64,000 nt of DNA from Ruminiclostridium cellobioparum subsp. termitidis CT1112 (GCF_000350485.1 NZ_AORV01000035.1:62001-126000), one strand, 5' to 3'. Positions 16,872 to 26,581 are shown, numbered from the stretch's first letter. The notes: a model not told the origin generated them from the sequence alone. Translations and numbers: made by a program.

Positions 16872-18446
16872 GTGCTTGTGGATGATGAGCCATCTGTGAT
16901 AGAAGGATTACGCATTTTTGTAAACTGGAACAAGTTAGGCTTTGAAATAGCAGGAGAAGCACCTGACGGTGCAGCCTCCTTTTCCGTTATACAAAATATT
17001 CGGCCCGATCTGGTTATATGTGATATACGTATGCCTGGTCTGAACGGTCTGGAGCTCATAGAAAAAGTAAACAACGAAATAATCCCTGCTCCAAAATTTA
17101 TCATCCTGAGTGGTTACAACGATTTCTCCTATGCCCAGAAAGGTATACAGCTGGGTGCGCTGGGTTTCCTGACCAAACCTTTGGACTCGGAAGAAATTGA
17201 ACGGGAACTGCTGCGGGTGGTAAGTATAATAGATAATGAAAGAACTGCCCGGCAGGAAAATCTTGAGCTTATCCGCTTTACTGCCAATCAGCTTTACAAT
17301 GATATTATGGACGGCAAACGCAGTGAAAAAATCAAACGCAAGGCACAGTTTATCTTCGATATTCCTGATAATTCAAAAATCTGTATTGTTCAATTCATAA
17401 CCGACGGGGGCGGTAATCCAACCAATTACCCGGTGAGCAATATCTATGACCTGCTTATGCGGATTACCGGAATAAAGAATGAGAACTGCATGTTCTATAA
17501 CGGTAACGGAAGTTATATCATTGTCATACATGACGGTATGGAAATCTTCACATCCGAAGCAGCTCTTACCGAACGGTTGAAAAAACACTTAAGCAGCCTG
17601 GACCCAAAGAGTTACGGCTTTAGCTCTTTTTGGGCATTGGTAAGCGGAACAAGCACAGAGGGAGTCATTGACAGCATTTTTAGCTGCGGTAAGCGGCTTG
17701 AACAGCTTCATACCTATTGTTTGCTTCATCCGGATAAAAAAGTCGTTTATTATAGCGGAAATGAAAAAAAGAAAAGCTTAAAAGACCATGCTAAAACCGA
17801 TGCCGAGATTGATTTCCCCGAACTCCCCTTTGACAGCATAATCAATTCACTTAAAGGCAATGACATAAGCCAGGTATCAAATTCCGTCAATGAATTTTTT
17901 GACAAGCTTAACAATAGCGGTGTATCCCGCCGCCTTTACTGTATTTGCCTGTACAGGCTGGCGGATTTAGTCAGAAAAATGTCTTACGCGTATGGAGTTG
18001 ACGGTAACAGTGTAATTCTGAAATTCACCAGATCCATCAACAGTATGAGTCCAAATTGCAAAATCCTGGCTCATGAAATGTGCGAATTTATCTTTAAAAA
18101 GCAAAACATCAACAATGAAAAACCATTGTTTCTGCTGGAGAATGAAATTATTGACTTCATTAAGGATAATTACAGGGAAAGTCTCTCGTTACAAAGTATT
18201 GCAGAGAAATTCTCATTGTCACCCATTATTATCAGTAAAATAATTAAAAGGAAAACAGGCGAAAAATTTAATGATTATTTTAATTATTTACGCATAGAAC
18301 ACGCTAAAACCCTCATAGCTTCAGAAGATATGAAAATAACCTCAATATGTGAACAATGCGGCTATTCCGATTATAGCTATTTTACTGAAAAGTTCAAAGA
18401 ATTCACGGGAGTCTCACCTTCGGAATATAAAAAGAAATACTCTTGA
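16872..18446 (+). CDS. Response regulator with AraC-type DNA-binding domain (YesN-like)
   Basis: Regulator of the two-component pair with the kinase 63 bp downstream. Receiver domain at residues 1-120 (acidic LVDDEP, phospho-acceptor Asp in VICDIRMPG, Lys in FLTKPLDS), a central linker of about 280 residues, and a C-terminal AraC pair of helix-turn-helix motifs (LQSIAEKFSLSPIIISKIIK and ITSICEQCGYSDYSYFTEKF). It likely activates the divergent xylo-oligosaccharide operon. The listed start is a GTG that would begin at the second strand residue of the receiver. The good SD AAGGGG (16845-16850) is 9 nt before an ATA codon at 16860 that aligns with the ATG of the paralogous regulator at 21441. The true start may therefore be 16860. 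Confidence 0.92.
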   Translation: MLVDDEPSVIEGLRIFVNWNKLGFEIAGEAPDGAASFSVIQNIRPDLVICDIRMPGLNGLELIEKVNNEIIPAPKFIILSGYNDFSYAQKGIQLGALGFLTKPLDSEEIERELLRVVSIIDNERTARQENLELIRFTANQLYNDIMDGKRSEKIKRKAQFIFDIPDNSKICIVQFITDGGGNPTNYPVSNIYDLLMRITGIKNENCMFYNGNGSYIIVIHDGMEIFTSEAALTERLKKHLSSLDPKSYGFSSFWALVSGTSTEGVIDSIFSCGKRLEQLHTYCLLHPDKKVVYYSGNEKKKSLKDHAKTDAEIDFPELPFDSIINSLKGNDISQVSNSVNEFFDKLNNSGVSRRLYCICLYRLADLVRKMSYAYGVDGNSVILKFTRSINSMSPNCKILAHEMCEFIFKKQNINNEKPLFLLENEIIDFIKDNYRESLSLQSIAEKFSLSPIIISKIIKRKTGEKFNDYFNYLRIEHAKTLIASEDMKITSICEQCGYSDYSYFTEKFKEFTGVSPSEYKKKYS

Positions 18447-18509
18447 TGATTATCAAGTGTTTTATAATGGAAAATATAATAAATAAAATTTCCGGGAGAT
18501 GCAAGGAAT

Positions 18510-20312
18510 ATGAGAAAATTTTTTCTGCAATTTGACAATGTCAGTATAAGGCGTAAATTCATACTGGTTTATATTTTTTGTATTTGTCTTCCGGTTGTGG
18601 CCGGAACTATCATATGGATGGCTTTTACTTCACAATCCATGCAGCAGAATGTGATACATTATCTGGATCAGACCTTTGAGGGGGCAGCCAGCGATTTTAA
18701 TATATTAACGCAAACCGCTGTTAATGTGGCCAACCAGGTAAATGCGGACAACACCCTGCTTAACGACTTGTCCAAAAGTTTTTCTACTCCGGTGGAGCAC
18801 TATGATCTTTACTGGAGTTCCCTGAGGAAAAGATTCAACATGTACCTGGTGAGTAACCCGGAAATTGCGGAAGTATCGCTGTATATTGACGATCCGCACT
18901 TTATTAATACGGATTATTTCCGTGTCCTGGATGATAAAGCCCGAAACACCCAATGGTACAAAATGGCTTCTCAAACCGACACCGATATTATGGTATATCC
19001 CGGTTCCACTGCTATAGCTATCACCCCGTACAGCAACAGGTTAACGATTGTCCGTAAAATAAAATCTCCAACATATTTGAACAATGCCACAAATTACCTG
19101 CTAATAGAATTAAAACTGGACCGAGTTATTACAAAGGTCAAGGATGAGGGAGGAAGTGTAGATGTCTACCTGACCGCCCCAGGTGACAACATAATCTGGA
19201 GCAACCAATACACCAATAAATTCAATCTTAAAAATCCTTCGGTATTGCAGCTACCGCCCAACAATAACTATTACATCCTTCAGAAAAGCATAGGCCCTGC
19301 TCCTTATTTTGAAGGCTGGAAGATAACCGGTGTTTATGATAAATTTGTAATTTTTAAAAAGCAAATTGTGGTTCTAATTTATATTCTGCTGATTACCCTG
19401 TCCCTATCAGCGTTCTCAGTCTTTTTGATCTGGGCGGTATTAAATTCCATGCGCTACCGTTTGTCGGCCCTGTCCCGCCATATCAAAAAAGTCAGCGAAG
19501 ACCACCTTGAACCGTTAATGCTTGAAAATACGGGCCAGGACGAGGTGGGTCTGCTAATTATAACCTATAACAAGATGATAGCTGAAATTAACGGTCTGAT
19601 AAATGATGTTTACAAACTTGAGATGCAAAAAAAGAGCATAGAAGTTGAAAATATACGCGCCGAGTACCAGTATCTGCAGGCACAGGTCGACCCCCACTTC
19701 CTGTTCAATACTCTCAATGCAATACTTGTTTTCTGTGTAAAAAACGGGTACACTGAGCTTGCAGGTGTTATATCAAGCCTGTCAAAGCTCTTCAAGCGTA
19801 TGCTGACTACCGGCGGTGATTTGATTCCTGTAACAGAAGAACTGAATTTTATAGAAAAGTATCTGGATATTGAGAAGTTCAGATTCGGTGATAAATTTGA
19901 ATATGAAATTCAGATATCACCGGAAGTAATTGAGTCAAACCGTTTCATTCCTAAAATGAGTGTTCAGCCCATTGTGGAAAATGCCTGCAAACATGGCCTC
20001 CAATCATCAATTGAAGATAACCGCAGATTGGTTATTAAAGCAGATATTATAGATATGGCCCTTGTTATCTCTGTCAGAGACAATGGCTCGGGTATGGATA
20101 AGGAAAAGGTTGCAGCCATCTTTAACAAATTGGAAAATCCCAAATCCGAACTGAACCTTGAAGCAGGCAGCTATGATGAAACGGAAAGCGGTGTGGGCAT
20201 ACAGAATGTCTACCGCCGTATGATGATGAATTACGGTGAAAGATTCCATTTCAAAATATACAGTATACCCGACCAGGGAACCGAAATCATCCTCCGCATC
20301 GAGGAGGTTTGA
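18510..20312 (+). CDS. Sensor histidine kinase, YesM/LytS-like
   Basis: A 600-residue membrane kinase: transmembrane helix at about 17-38, extracellular sensor region (dCache-like length) at about 40-285, second helix at about 288-312, HAMP at about 315-370, His_kinase domain with phospho-acceptor in QAQVDPHFLFNTLNAI (His near 397), then a HATPase domain with N box (PIVENACKHGL) and G boxes (DNGSGMD, GVGIQNV). This family senses extracellular sugars or binding-protein complexes and phosphorylates YesN-type regulators. It follows the YesN-like gene on the same strand, so the two form an operon, and it sits next to the xylan genes. Its stop is 4 bp from the stop of the second, convergent regulator. 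Confidence 0.94.
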   Translation: MRKFFLQFDNVSIRRKFILVYIFCICLPVVAGTIIWMAFTSQSMQQNVIHYLDQTFEGAASDFNILTQTAVNVANQVNADNTLLNDLSKSFSTPVEHYDLYWSSLRKRFNMYLVSNPEIAEVSLYIDDPHFINTDYFRVLDDKARNTQWYKMASQTDTDIMVYPGSTAIAITPYSNRLTIVRKIKSPTYLNNATNYLLIELKLDRVITKVKDEGGSVDVYLTAPGDNIIWSNQYTNKFNLKNPSVLQLPPNNNYYILQKSIGPAPYFEGWKITGVYDKFVIFKKQIVVLIYILLITLSLSAFSVFLIWAVLNSMRYRLSALSRHIKKVSEDHLEPLMLENTGQDEVGLLIITYNKMIAEINGLINDVYKLEMQKKSIEVENIRAEYQYLQAQVDPHFLFNTLNAILVFCVKNGYTELAGVISSLSKLFKRMLTTGGDLIPVTEELNFIEKYLDIEKFRFGDKFEYEIQISPEVIESNRFIPKMSVQPIVENACKHGLQSSIEDNRRLVIKADIIDMALVISVRDNGSGMDKEKVAAIFNKLENPKSELNLEAGSYDETESGVGIQNVYRRMMMNYGERFHFKIYSIPDQGTEIILRIEEV

Positions 20313-20316
20313 TTTT

Positions 20317-21441
20317 CTATTTCCTTTCATATTGCGTGGGCTTTTTATTGGTGATCCTGACAAAATGTGAGAAAAAGTTATTGTAATTATTGTAACCGGT
20401 TGTAGATGCTATATCGCTCAATTTCATATCGGTGGTTTCAATCAGTTCTATGGCTTTTTCAATTCTGAGGCGATGCTGGTACTCACTTATGCTGACTCCA
20501 AACTGCTTATTGAAGGCATCGCCCAGATATCCCGCTTCAAGAAAGACCATGTCTGCAAGAAAGGAAACGCTTATTTCTTTCTGATAATTATTATCAATAT
20601 AGGTTTTTACTTCATAGAGGAAGCTGCGGGAATTTCTTTTTCTCTCCTCCAGCATTAAACCCACTACCTGCGATACAATATCGGCAATATAGCTCTTTAA
20701 GCTTTTAAAATCCCATTTGCCGCTCACTCCTGACGGCAGCACGGTATCAATGCCAATATTTCTTTTATAGGCAACGTGAAGTATGCGGTAAACACAGCTG
20801 TTTACCATAATACAGGCATTATTTATATTTATATTCCGGGAAACAAATATATCAAACAATTCATCGATAAGCTGCATGGCATCCTCATAATTCATGAGCT
20901 TAATAGCTGTGGTCAATTCCTCGTCAAAATTGTCCCGTACGGCTTTCCATGCATTGTCTATTTCTTCGTTGACAAAATCATTGCTTTCGTCGGAAGCAGA
21001 CAAATTGCGGCTTGATTTAAAGGTTTTGATATCCGTCTGTGAAAAACCGTATCTGGTCAGGAACTTTTTATCAAGTTTGCTCTTGATTTTGCGCAGTACC
21101 GTAATTATTTCGTCCCTGTCAAGAGGTTTCAGCAAATAGTCCAGTACCTTGTGCCGCATAGCCTCCTGTGCATAGGAAAAATCCGCATAACCGCTTAAAA
21201 TAACAAATTCGGTATCAGAATGGATTTTTTGCGTTTCATAAATAAGCTCCAGCCCATTTATACCGGGCATACGTATGTCAGTTATTATCAGGTGAGGGTA
21301 CAGTTTTCCAACCTTTGAAAGGGCCTCCTGCCCGTTTGAGGCTTCTCCGCACAGCTCAAAGTCAAGCTCGTTCCAGGGTATCATAAGTTTCAGTCCCTCA
21401 ATTACTGATGGTTCGTCATCAACTATAAACACTTTAAACAT
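20317..21441 (-). CDS. Second AraC-type response regulator (YesN-like)
   Basis: A 374-residue regulator with receiver domain (MFKVFIVDDEPSVIEGLKLM; Asp in LIITDIRMPG; Lys in LLKPLDR), a shorter linker than the first regulator, and a C-terminal AraC domain (VSFLADMVFLEAGYLGDAFN, LSDIASTTGYNNYNNFFSHF). The start is placed at 21441, because the ATG has GGAGGT 9 nt upstream and begins exactly at the receiver, although the frame extends upstream. It has no kinase of its own in view and lies tail-to-tail with the kinase gene, so it may share that kinase or act in the same xylan regulon; that is inference. Confidence 0.93.
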   Translation of the reverse strand: MFKVFIVDDEPSVIEGLKLMIPWNELDFELCGEASNGQEALSKVGKLYPHLIITDIRMPGINGLELIYETQKIHSDTEFVILSGYADFSYAQEAMRHKVLDYLLKPLDRDEIITVLRKIKSKLDKKFLTRYGFSQTDIKTFKSSRNLSASDESNDFVNEEIDNAWKAVRDNFDEELTTAIKLMNYEDAMQLIDELFDIFVSRNININNACIMVNSCVYRILHVAYKRNIGIDTVLPSGVSGKWDFKSLKSYIADIVSQVVGLMLEERKRNSRSFLYEVKTYIDNNYQKEISVSFLADMVFLEAGYLGDAFNKQFGVSISEYQHRLRIEKAIELIETTDMKLSDIASTTGYNNYNNFFSHFVRITNKKPTQYERK

Positions 21442-21809
21442 TAAAATGTACCTCCGAATAAAACTTGTCAGTACGTAATCACTTATTAATCTATACCATA
21501 ATAAGACAAATTTCAACTTAAAAACTTACTCTTTTTACAAATTGTCTTCCTGCAGAACTGCCCCTCCTTTTCAATAGCTTCAATTTATATTTTTGCCTAA
21601 TATAATATTCTGCAGTATGTAATTTTATTACATCAGAAACAGACCGCTTTCTACAATAGGAATACTGTTTTCCTCAACAGAAAGGCTATTTCTTGAATTA
21701 TTTTATGAAATGTGATATTATGCCATTTTAAATTAAATCCGTCAAATGTATATGTGTGTGATTCTTTTCATTACTTTGGCTATCATTTTAATTAAGAGGG
21801 TTGTTCTTT
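21442..21809. other. 368-bp intergenic region between the second regulator and the antiporter gene
   Basis: It carries the start-proximal DNA of two diverging genes. Apart from the predicted antiporter promoter at 21693-21721 I see no coding region, strong dyad or repeat. It is AT-rich. Confidence 0.5.
21693..21721 (+). promoter_or_regulatory. Predicted sigma-A promoter of the antiporter gene
   Basis: TTGAAT (21693-21698), a 17-bp spacer, and TATTAT (21716-21721). The predicted leader is about 82 nt. Confidence 0.55.
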
Positions 21810-23000
21810 ATGGAAAAAATTTTACTGGAAATTGCTCTTATTCTGATATTTACCAAAATAGGAGGACTTGTAAGCCGGAAGTTTAAAATGCCCGAGGTTT
21901 TAGGCGCATTGGTAGCAGGTGTTATTCTGGGGCCGGCAGTATTAAGTCTTGTTGAATACACTGAAAATATTAAATTGTTGTCCGAGCTGGGCGTTATAAT
22001 GCTGATGTTTCTGGCAGGACTTGAAACCAATGTGGATGAGTTGAAAAAGGCAGGTAAAACCTCCTTCGTTATTGCCCTGTCGGGTGTAATCATTCCATTG
22101 GTACTCGGTACGGCAGCAGCATATCTGTTTTTCACAAACTTCTGGGAAAATTTATTTGTGGGAGTAATCCTTACTGCAACAAGCGTCAGTATTTCTGTTG
22201 AGACCCTTACCGAACTGGGAAAGCTGAACACCAAAGCCGGAGTAAATATTCTCGGCGCCGCAGTAATTGACGATGTGCTGGGACTGATACTCATCTCCAT
22301 AGTACTTGCTGTTTCACAGACTCTGGGAAGCGGCGCTTCGGGTTCCTCGGCAGCAATAAGTCTTATTCTGACCTTTGCCAAGATAATAGCTTTTTGTTTG
22401 ATAAGCGTAATTATGATAGCGGTGGTACCAAAGTTCATTAATAAGATATCCTTCGGCAGCAGGCACAAAAGGGATCTGCTTCCCTATTCAATAGCCATGG
22501 CCCTGCTGCTGGCATTCATATCCGAAATACTGGGAATCGCAGCCATAACCGGCGCATATATCTGCGGTTTGACACTCTCACAGTTCATACATAAGGAGTA
22601 CATTGAAAAAAATGTGAAAGCTATCTCCTCGGGTTTCCTCTCATTAATATTCTTCGCAAGTGTAGGTATTGCCGCCGATATTAAAGGCCTGGATGCGGAG
22701 GTTATACTGATCACTCTGGTAATGTTTGCAATTGCAGTGATTGGAAAGCTTTTTGGCTGCGGCGGTGCTGCCAGGCTCTTTAAAATAAGCAAAAGGGAAT
22801 CTCTTCAGATTGGTGTCGGTATGATATCAAGAGGTGAGGTAGCAATCATAACGGCAAATATCGGTATGCAGAACCATATTATTTCCGAAGAGATATACAT
22901 TCCCACATTAATAGTTGTAATACTTACTACCGTTATCACTCCGGCGCTGCTGAAAATAGTTTTCAATTCAAAGAAAAATCCTAAAGAATCGGTTGCATAA
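21810..23000 (+). CDS. Cation/proton antiporter, CPA2 (KefB/NapA-like) family
   Basis: A 396-residue integral membrane protein with about 12 hydrophobic segments and the Na_H_Exchanger signature, including the GxxMLMFLAGLE region, the VIDDVLGLILISIV segment with two adjacent Asp residues expected for ion binding, and the late SRGEVAIITANIG motif. No C-terminal RCK/TrkA-N domain is present, unlike KefB/KefC. It exchanges Na+ or K+ for H+ across the cytoplasmic membrane; which ion is not visible. The start is the ATG at 21810, 9 nt after AAGAGGG, rather than the upstream TTG. Confidence 0.9.
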   Translation: MEKILLEIALILIFTKIGGLVSRKFKMPEVLGALVAGVILGPAVLSLVEYTENIKLLSELGVIMLMFLAGLETNVDELKKAGKTSFVIALSGVIIPLVLGTAAAYLFFTNFWENLFVGVILTATSVSISVETLTELGKLNTKAGVNILGAAVIDDVLGLILISIVLAVSQTLGSGASGSSAAISLILTFAKIIAFCLISVIMIAVVPKFINKISFGSRHKRDLLPYSIAMALLLAFISEILGIAAITGAYICGLTLSQFIHKEYIEKNVKAISSGFLSLIFFASVGIAADIKGLDAEVILITLVMFAIAVIGKLFGCGGAARLFKISKRESLQIGVGMISRGEVAIITANIGMQNHIISEEIYIPTLIVVILTTVITPALLKIVFNSKKNPKESVA

Positions 23001-23130
23001 TTTAATGCGTTGTGCTTTTATTTGGCTGCTTATAATATTCCCATAAATTTTGGGTACCCTAAAAATGGATACTATCATTATATTTAGCGTGAACAAACCT
23101 TGCATATTTTCACGCAGACGGGAGAATTAA

Positions 23131-24660
23131 ATGCAGAACCTGATAGAAAAAACCCTTTTAAAACCTGTTGAATCTTACTGGATCGGTACAACACCCTCTA
23201 CAGACTATCCCTCCCTGGAGGAAAATATAAAAACAGACATACTTATTGTGGGAGGAGGGATAACCGGATTGACCAATGCATATCTGCTCCAGCGGGAAGG
23301 TTTCGATGTAACTGTAATTGATTCCTTCCGGATAGCAATGTCCACCTCCGGGCATACCACGGCCAAGATAACCTCTCTTCATGATTTGAAATACTCATCG
23401 CTCAAGGAAAAAATTGGAATCGAGGGTGCCAAAAGGTATGGTGAGATAAATGAAAAAGCAATTTCCCTTATTGAGACTATAATAAGTGAAAATAATATAC
23501 ACTGTGACTTCAGTCACCAGTCCAACTATGTATATACACTTGAGGACAGGTATCTTCAGGCTCTGGAGGATGAAGTAAAAACCGCCCGGACTTTGGGGCT
23601 GCCTGCCGACTATGAAACCTCCCTGGAGCTTCCTTTTCAGATAAAGGGAGCAGTTTGCTTTAAAAATCAGGCACAATTCCATCCCCGGAAATATCTTCTG
23701 GAGCTGGCAACCCTTATAGTGCAAAAAGGAGGGCATATCTTTGAGAACACCACGGCCATAGATATCCATGAGGATAAGGAATGCAGGACCTCTACCAGAG
23801 ATGGCTTTACTATAATGTCCAGCAAAGTGATTATAGCAAGTCATTTCCCTTTTTATGACGGCGGCGGCTTCTTCTCTGCCAGAATGTATCCGGAGCGCTC
23901 CTATGCCCTGGCTGTGAAAGCCAAAGTTAAACTTTCAGGCGGAATGTACATTTCTTATGAGCAGCCCACCAGGTCATTGAGAACACATCCCCTGGAGGAG
24001 GATGAACAACTCCTGATCATCGGAGGAGAACATCACAAAACAGGAAAGGATGATGACGAGAGGGAGCACTATATAAATCTCATCAAATATGCCGAAGACA
24101 CCTACAGTGCCCTGGAAGTTCCCTACCGCTGGTCGGCACAGGACTATACCGCCATGAATGAAATCCCCTTCATCGGCCATATTACCGGAACAAAATTAAA
24201 TATATTCATTGCTGCCGCTTATCAGAAATGGGGTATGACCACAGGTACGGTCTCTGCAATGATTATCAGGGATATTCTGACAAAAGGTAAAAGTGAGGTT
24301 GAGGAAATATTCAAGCCTTCCAGGTTCACCCCGGTTGAATCTGCCAAAAATTTTGTAAAAGAAAATCTGGATGTTGCCAAGAGCCTCATATCCGGAAAAA
24401 TCAATATGCCTCCCGAAGATGTAGATATTGAGCCCGGTGAAGGTAAAGCCCTAATGTATAACGGCCACAAGGCAGGGGCTTATAAGGACATGGACGGCAA
24501 TTTGTATATTGTGGACACCACCTGCAAACATCTCGGCTGTGAAGTGCACTGGAATTCTGCCGAGCACACCTGGGATTGCCCCTGTCATGCCTCACGCTAC
24601 GGCGTAGACGGAACCGTAATAGAAGGCCCCGCGCTGAAGCCCCTGGACAGACTGCTGTAG
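23131..24660 (+). CDS. FAD-dependent oxidoreductase with C-terminal Rieske [2Fe-2S] domain
   Basis: A 509-residue fusion. Residues about 35-390 are a DAO-type FAD domain (dinucleotide motif ILIVGGGITGLTNAYLLQRE; late motif MNEIPFIGHITG). Residues about 425-509 are a Rieske domain with the ligand pairs CKH (C-T-C-K-H-L-G-C) and CPCH (CPCHASRYGVDG). This layout matches the Bacillus YhfW family, whose substrate is not established to my knowledge. It probably moves electrons between an amine or hydroxy substrate, FAD and the cluster. It is monocistronic, flanked by 130 bp and 110 bp. The start ATG is preceded by GACGGGAG. Confidence 0.92.
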   Translation: MQNLIEKTLLKPVESYWIGTTPSTDYPSLEENIKTDILIVGGGITGLTNAYLLQREGFDVTVIDSFRIAMSTSGHTTAKITSLHDLKYSSLKEKIGIEGAKRYGEINEKAISLIETIISENNIHCDFSHQSNYVYTLEDRYLQALEDEVKTARTLGLPADYETSLELPFQIKGAVCFKNQAQFHPRKYLLELATLIVQKGGHIFENTTAIDIHEDKECRTSTRDGFTIMSSKVIIASHFPFYDGGGFFSARMYPERSYALAVKAKVKLSGGMYISYEQPTRSLRTHPLEEDEQLLIIGGEHHKTGKDDDEREHYINLIKYAEDTYSALEVPYRWSAQDYTAMNEIPFIGHITGTKLNIFIAAAYQKWGMTTGTVSAMIIRDILTKGKSEVEEIFKPSRFTPVESAKNFVKENLDVAKSLISGKINMPPEDVDIEPGEGKALMYNGHKAGAYKDMDGNLYIVDTTCKHLGCEVHWNSAEHTWDCPCHASRYGVDGTVIEGPALKPLDRLL

Positions 24661-24770
24661 GAACCGTGGCAAATATTAGATTCTTAACCTCTTAATAACA
24701 ATAAATTAGCATAAAGTTAACTCCATAATGCTACAATAAATGACAAATACTAATATCCAAAGGTTGACTT

Positions 24771-26525
24771 ATGACTAATAATCGAATTGAGGAAGAAATA
24801 TCAAAGATACTTGATAATAAGCAGATTAAAACGGTATTCCAGCCCATCATCTCCCTGCGTGACGGCTCTTTGCTGGGATATGAAGCCCTGAGCCGTGTTA
24901 AAGGCGATTCCTTTATAAAAAGCCCTGATGAATTATTTTTCTATGCCGGGATGTGCAACAGACTGTGGGACCTGGAGCTGCTTTGCCGCACCAAGTCCCT
25001 TGAGTCGGCCTTTTTGAACAATGAACATCCGATGAATACAAAATTATTCGTTAATGTCAACCCCAATATCATGCATGATGTGAAATTCCGTCAGGGCTTC
25101 ACAAAGGAATATCTGAGTCAATATGGCATAACGCCCGAGAATATCATATTTGAAATCACAGAGCGGAATGCGGTAAATGATATGAATAGTTTCAAAAGTA
25201 CAGTAAACCACTACAAGGAACAGACATATAAAATTGCAATAGACGATGCCGGTGCAGGTTATTCAGGACTTAATCTTATAAGTGACATAAAACCGCACTA
25301 TATAAAACTTGATATGAACCTGATCAGAAACATTAACGAGGACAGTATCAAATTTGCATTGGTAAAGAGCATGATCGAATTATCACATATGGCCAACATC
25401 CACCTGATAGCAGAGGGAATTGAAACCAGAGAGGAAATGGCTACCCTTATAAATCTGGGCGTTCACTACGGTCAGGGCTACTTTATACAAAAGCCCGCAG
25501 AAGAAATGATCTCCATATCTTCTGAAGTCATTGAAATATTAAAGGATGTAAACAGGAAAAAAAATCATACCTTCGGTAACCAGGTAAACAGTATTTACAT
25601 AGAGAATCTTACTACAGATGCTTATACAATCTCCCCGTCAACAAGCGTTGAGCAGGTATTTGAAATATTCAAAAAAAACCCCTCGATACTTGGTTTATGC
25701 ATAGTAAAAAACAATACTGTCATGGGTACTATTTGCAAAGCAAGGTTTACCCTGATGCTAAGCGGACAATACGGTTTCAGCCTGTATCAGAAAAAACCCA
25801 TAACTGATCTTATGGAAACGGATTTTCTGGCAGTTGACAGCCAGACTCCCATAAGTGCCGTATCACATATTGCAATGTCCCGGCCGGCAGACAAGCTTTA
25901 CGACTTTATTGTGGTCACAAAAAATTCCGAGTACCGGGGTACTGTTACAATCAAGGACCTGCTGCAAAAGACCACCGAAATCGAAGTGGTAAATGCAAAG
26001 CATCAAAACCCCCTCTCAGGTCTTCCGGGTAACTTGATCATAGAACAGAAGATAAATAAATGCATTCATTCCGATGATAAATATAGCATATTATACCTTG
26101 ATATAGATAATTTCAAAGCTTATAACGATGTTTACGGCTTTGAAAACGGTGATTTGGTAATAAAACTGCTTTCCTCAACAATCATGAAAAATGTCAGCGG
26201 CAGTCAATTTACCGGCCATATCGGCGGAGATGACTTTGTAATAATCCTGGATAATTACGACATGGAACCGGTATGTAAAGCTGTCACTGAAGATTTTGAA
26301 AGAGATGTCCTGAAATATTATACTGAAAATGATATTAAAAACGGTTTTATTATAACCCAGAACAGACATGGACAAACTGAGAAATTTCCTCTTATTTCAC
26401 TGACCATTGTGGGAATTTCAAATAAAAATAATACGTATACCGATCAATACCAGATATCAGAGCAGCTGGCATACCTTAAAAAGCAGTGTAAACAGCATAA
26501 GGGTGGTTGTCAATACCTGCTGTAA
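24771..26525 (+). CDS. Cyclic-di-GMP signalling protein with EAL, CBS pair and GGDEF domains
   Basis: A 584-residue cytosolic protein. EAL phosphodiesterase domain at about 10-255 with the metal and catalytic residues apparently intact (YEALSR, NVNPN, FEITER, IDDAGAGYSGL, KLDMNLI, AEGIET, GQGYFIQKP). CBS pair at about 275-400 (YTISPSTSVEQVFEIF, AVDSQTPISAVSH), a likely nucleotide-binding regulatory module. GGDEF domain at about 405-575 with the signature GGDDF rather than GGDEF or GGEEF, and no visible RxxD inhibitory site upstream. The likely activity is cyclic-di-GMP hydrolysis regulated by the other two domains; the GGDEF part may bind GTP or be weakly active. No membrane segment is present. 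Confidence 0.92.
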   Translation: MTNNRIEEEISKILDNKQIKTVFQPIISLRDGSLLGYEALSRVKGDSFIKSPDELFFYAGMCNRLWDLELLCRTKSLESAFLNNEHPMNTKLFVNVNPNIMHDVKFRQGFTKEYLSQYGITPENIIFEITERNAVNDMNSFKSTVNHYKEQTYKIAIDDAGAGYSGLNLISDIKPHYIKLDMNLIRNINEDSIKFALVKSMIELSHMANIHLIAEGIETREEMATLINLGVHYGQGYFIQKPAEEMISISSEVIEILKDVNRKKNHTFGNQVNSIYIENLTTDAYTISPSTSVEQVFEIFKKNPSILGLCIVKNNTVMGTICKARFTLMLSGQYGFSLYQKKPITDLMETDFLAVDSQTPISAVSHIAMSRPADKLYDFIVVTKNSEYRGTVTIKDLLQKTTEIEVVNAKHQNPLSGLPGNLIIEQKINKCIHSDDKYSILYLDIDNFKAYNDVYGFENGDLVIKLLSSTIMKNVSGSQFTGHIGGDDFVIILDNYDMEPVCKAVTEDFERDVLKYYTENDIKNGFIITQNRHGQTEKFPLISLTIVGISNKNNTYTDQYQISEQLAYLKKQCKQHKGGCQYLL

Positions 26526-26537
26526 ATGACAAATCTA

Positions 26538-26574
26538 TTTTTTAAAAACCGGCTGTTCCGTCAGGTAACGGCAG
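26538..26574 (-). terminator. Probable terminator region before the TIGR02206 gene end / convergent junction
   Basis: On the minus strand CTG-CCGT, loop TACCTG, ACGG-AA-CAG, then CCGG and TTTTT. The stem is short with a 2-nt bulge, so this is a moderate call. It lies in the 56-bp gap between two convergent genes. Confidence 0.4.
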
Positions 26575-26581
26575 AAGTATA

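Noticed and set aside
21788-22468. A 226-codon minus-strand frame over the antiporter gene
   Set aside because: The antiporter is clearly conserved on the plus strand, and the antisense frame has no family resemblance or SD.
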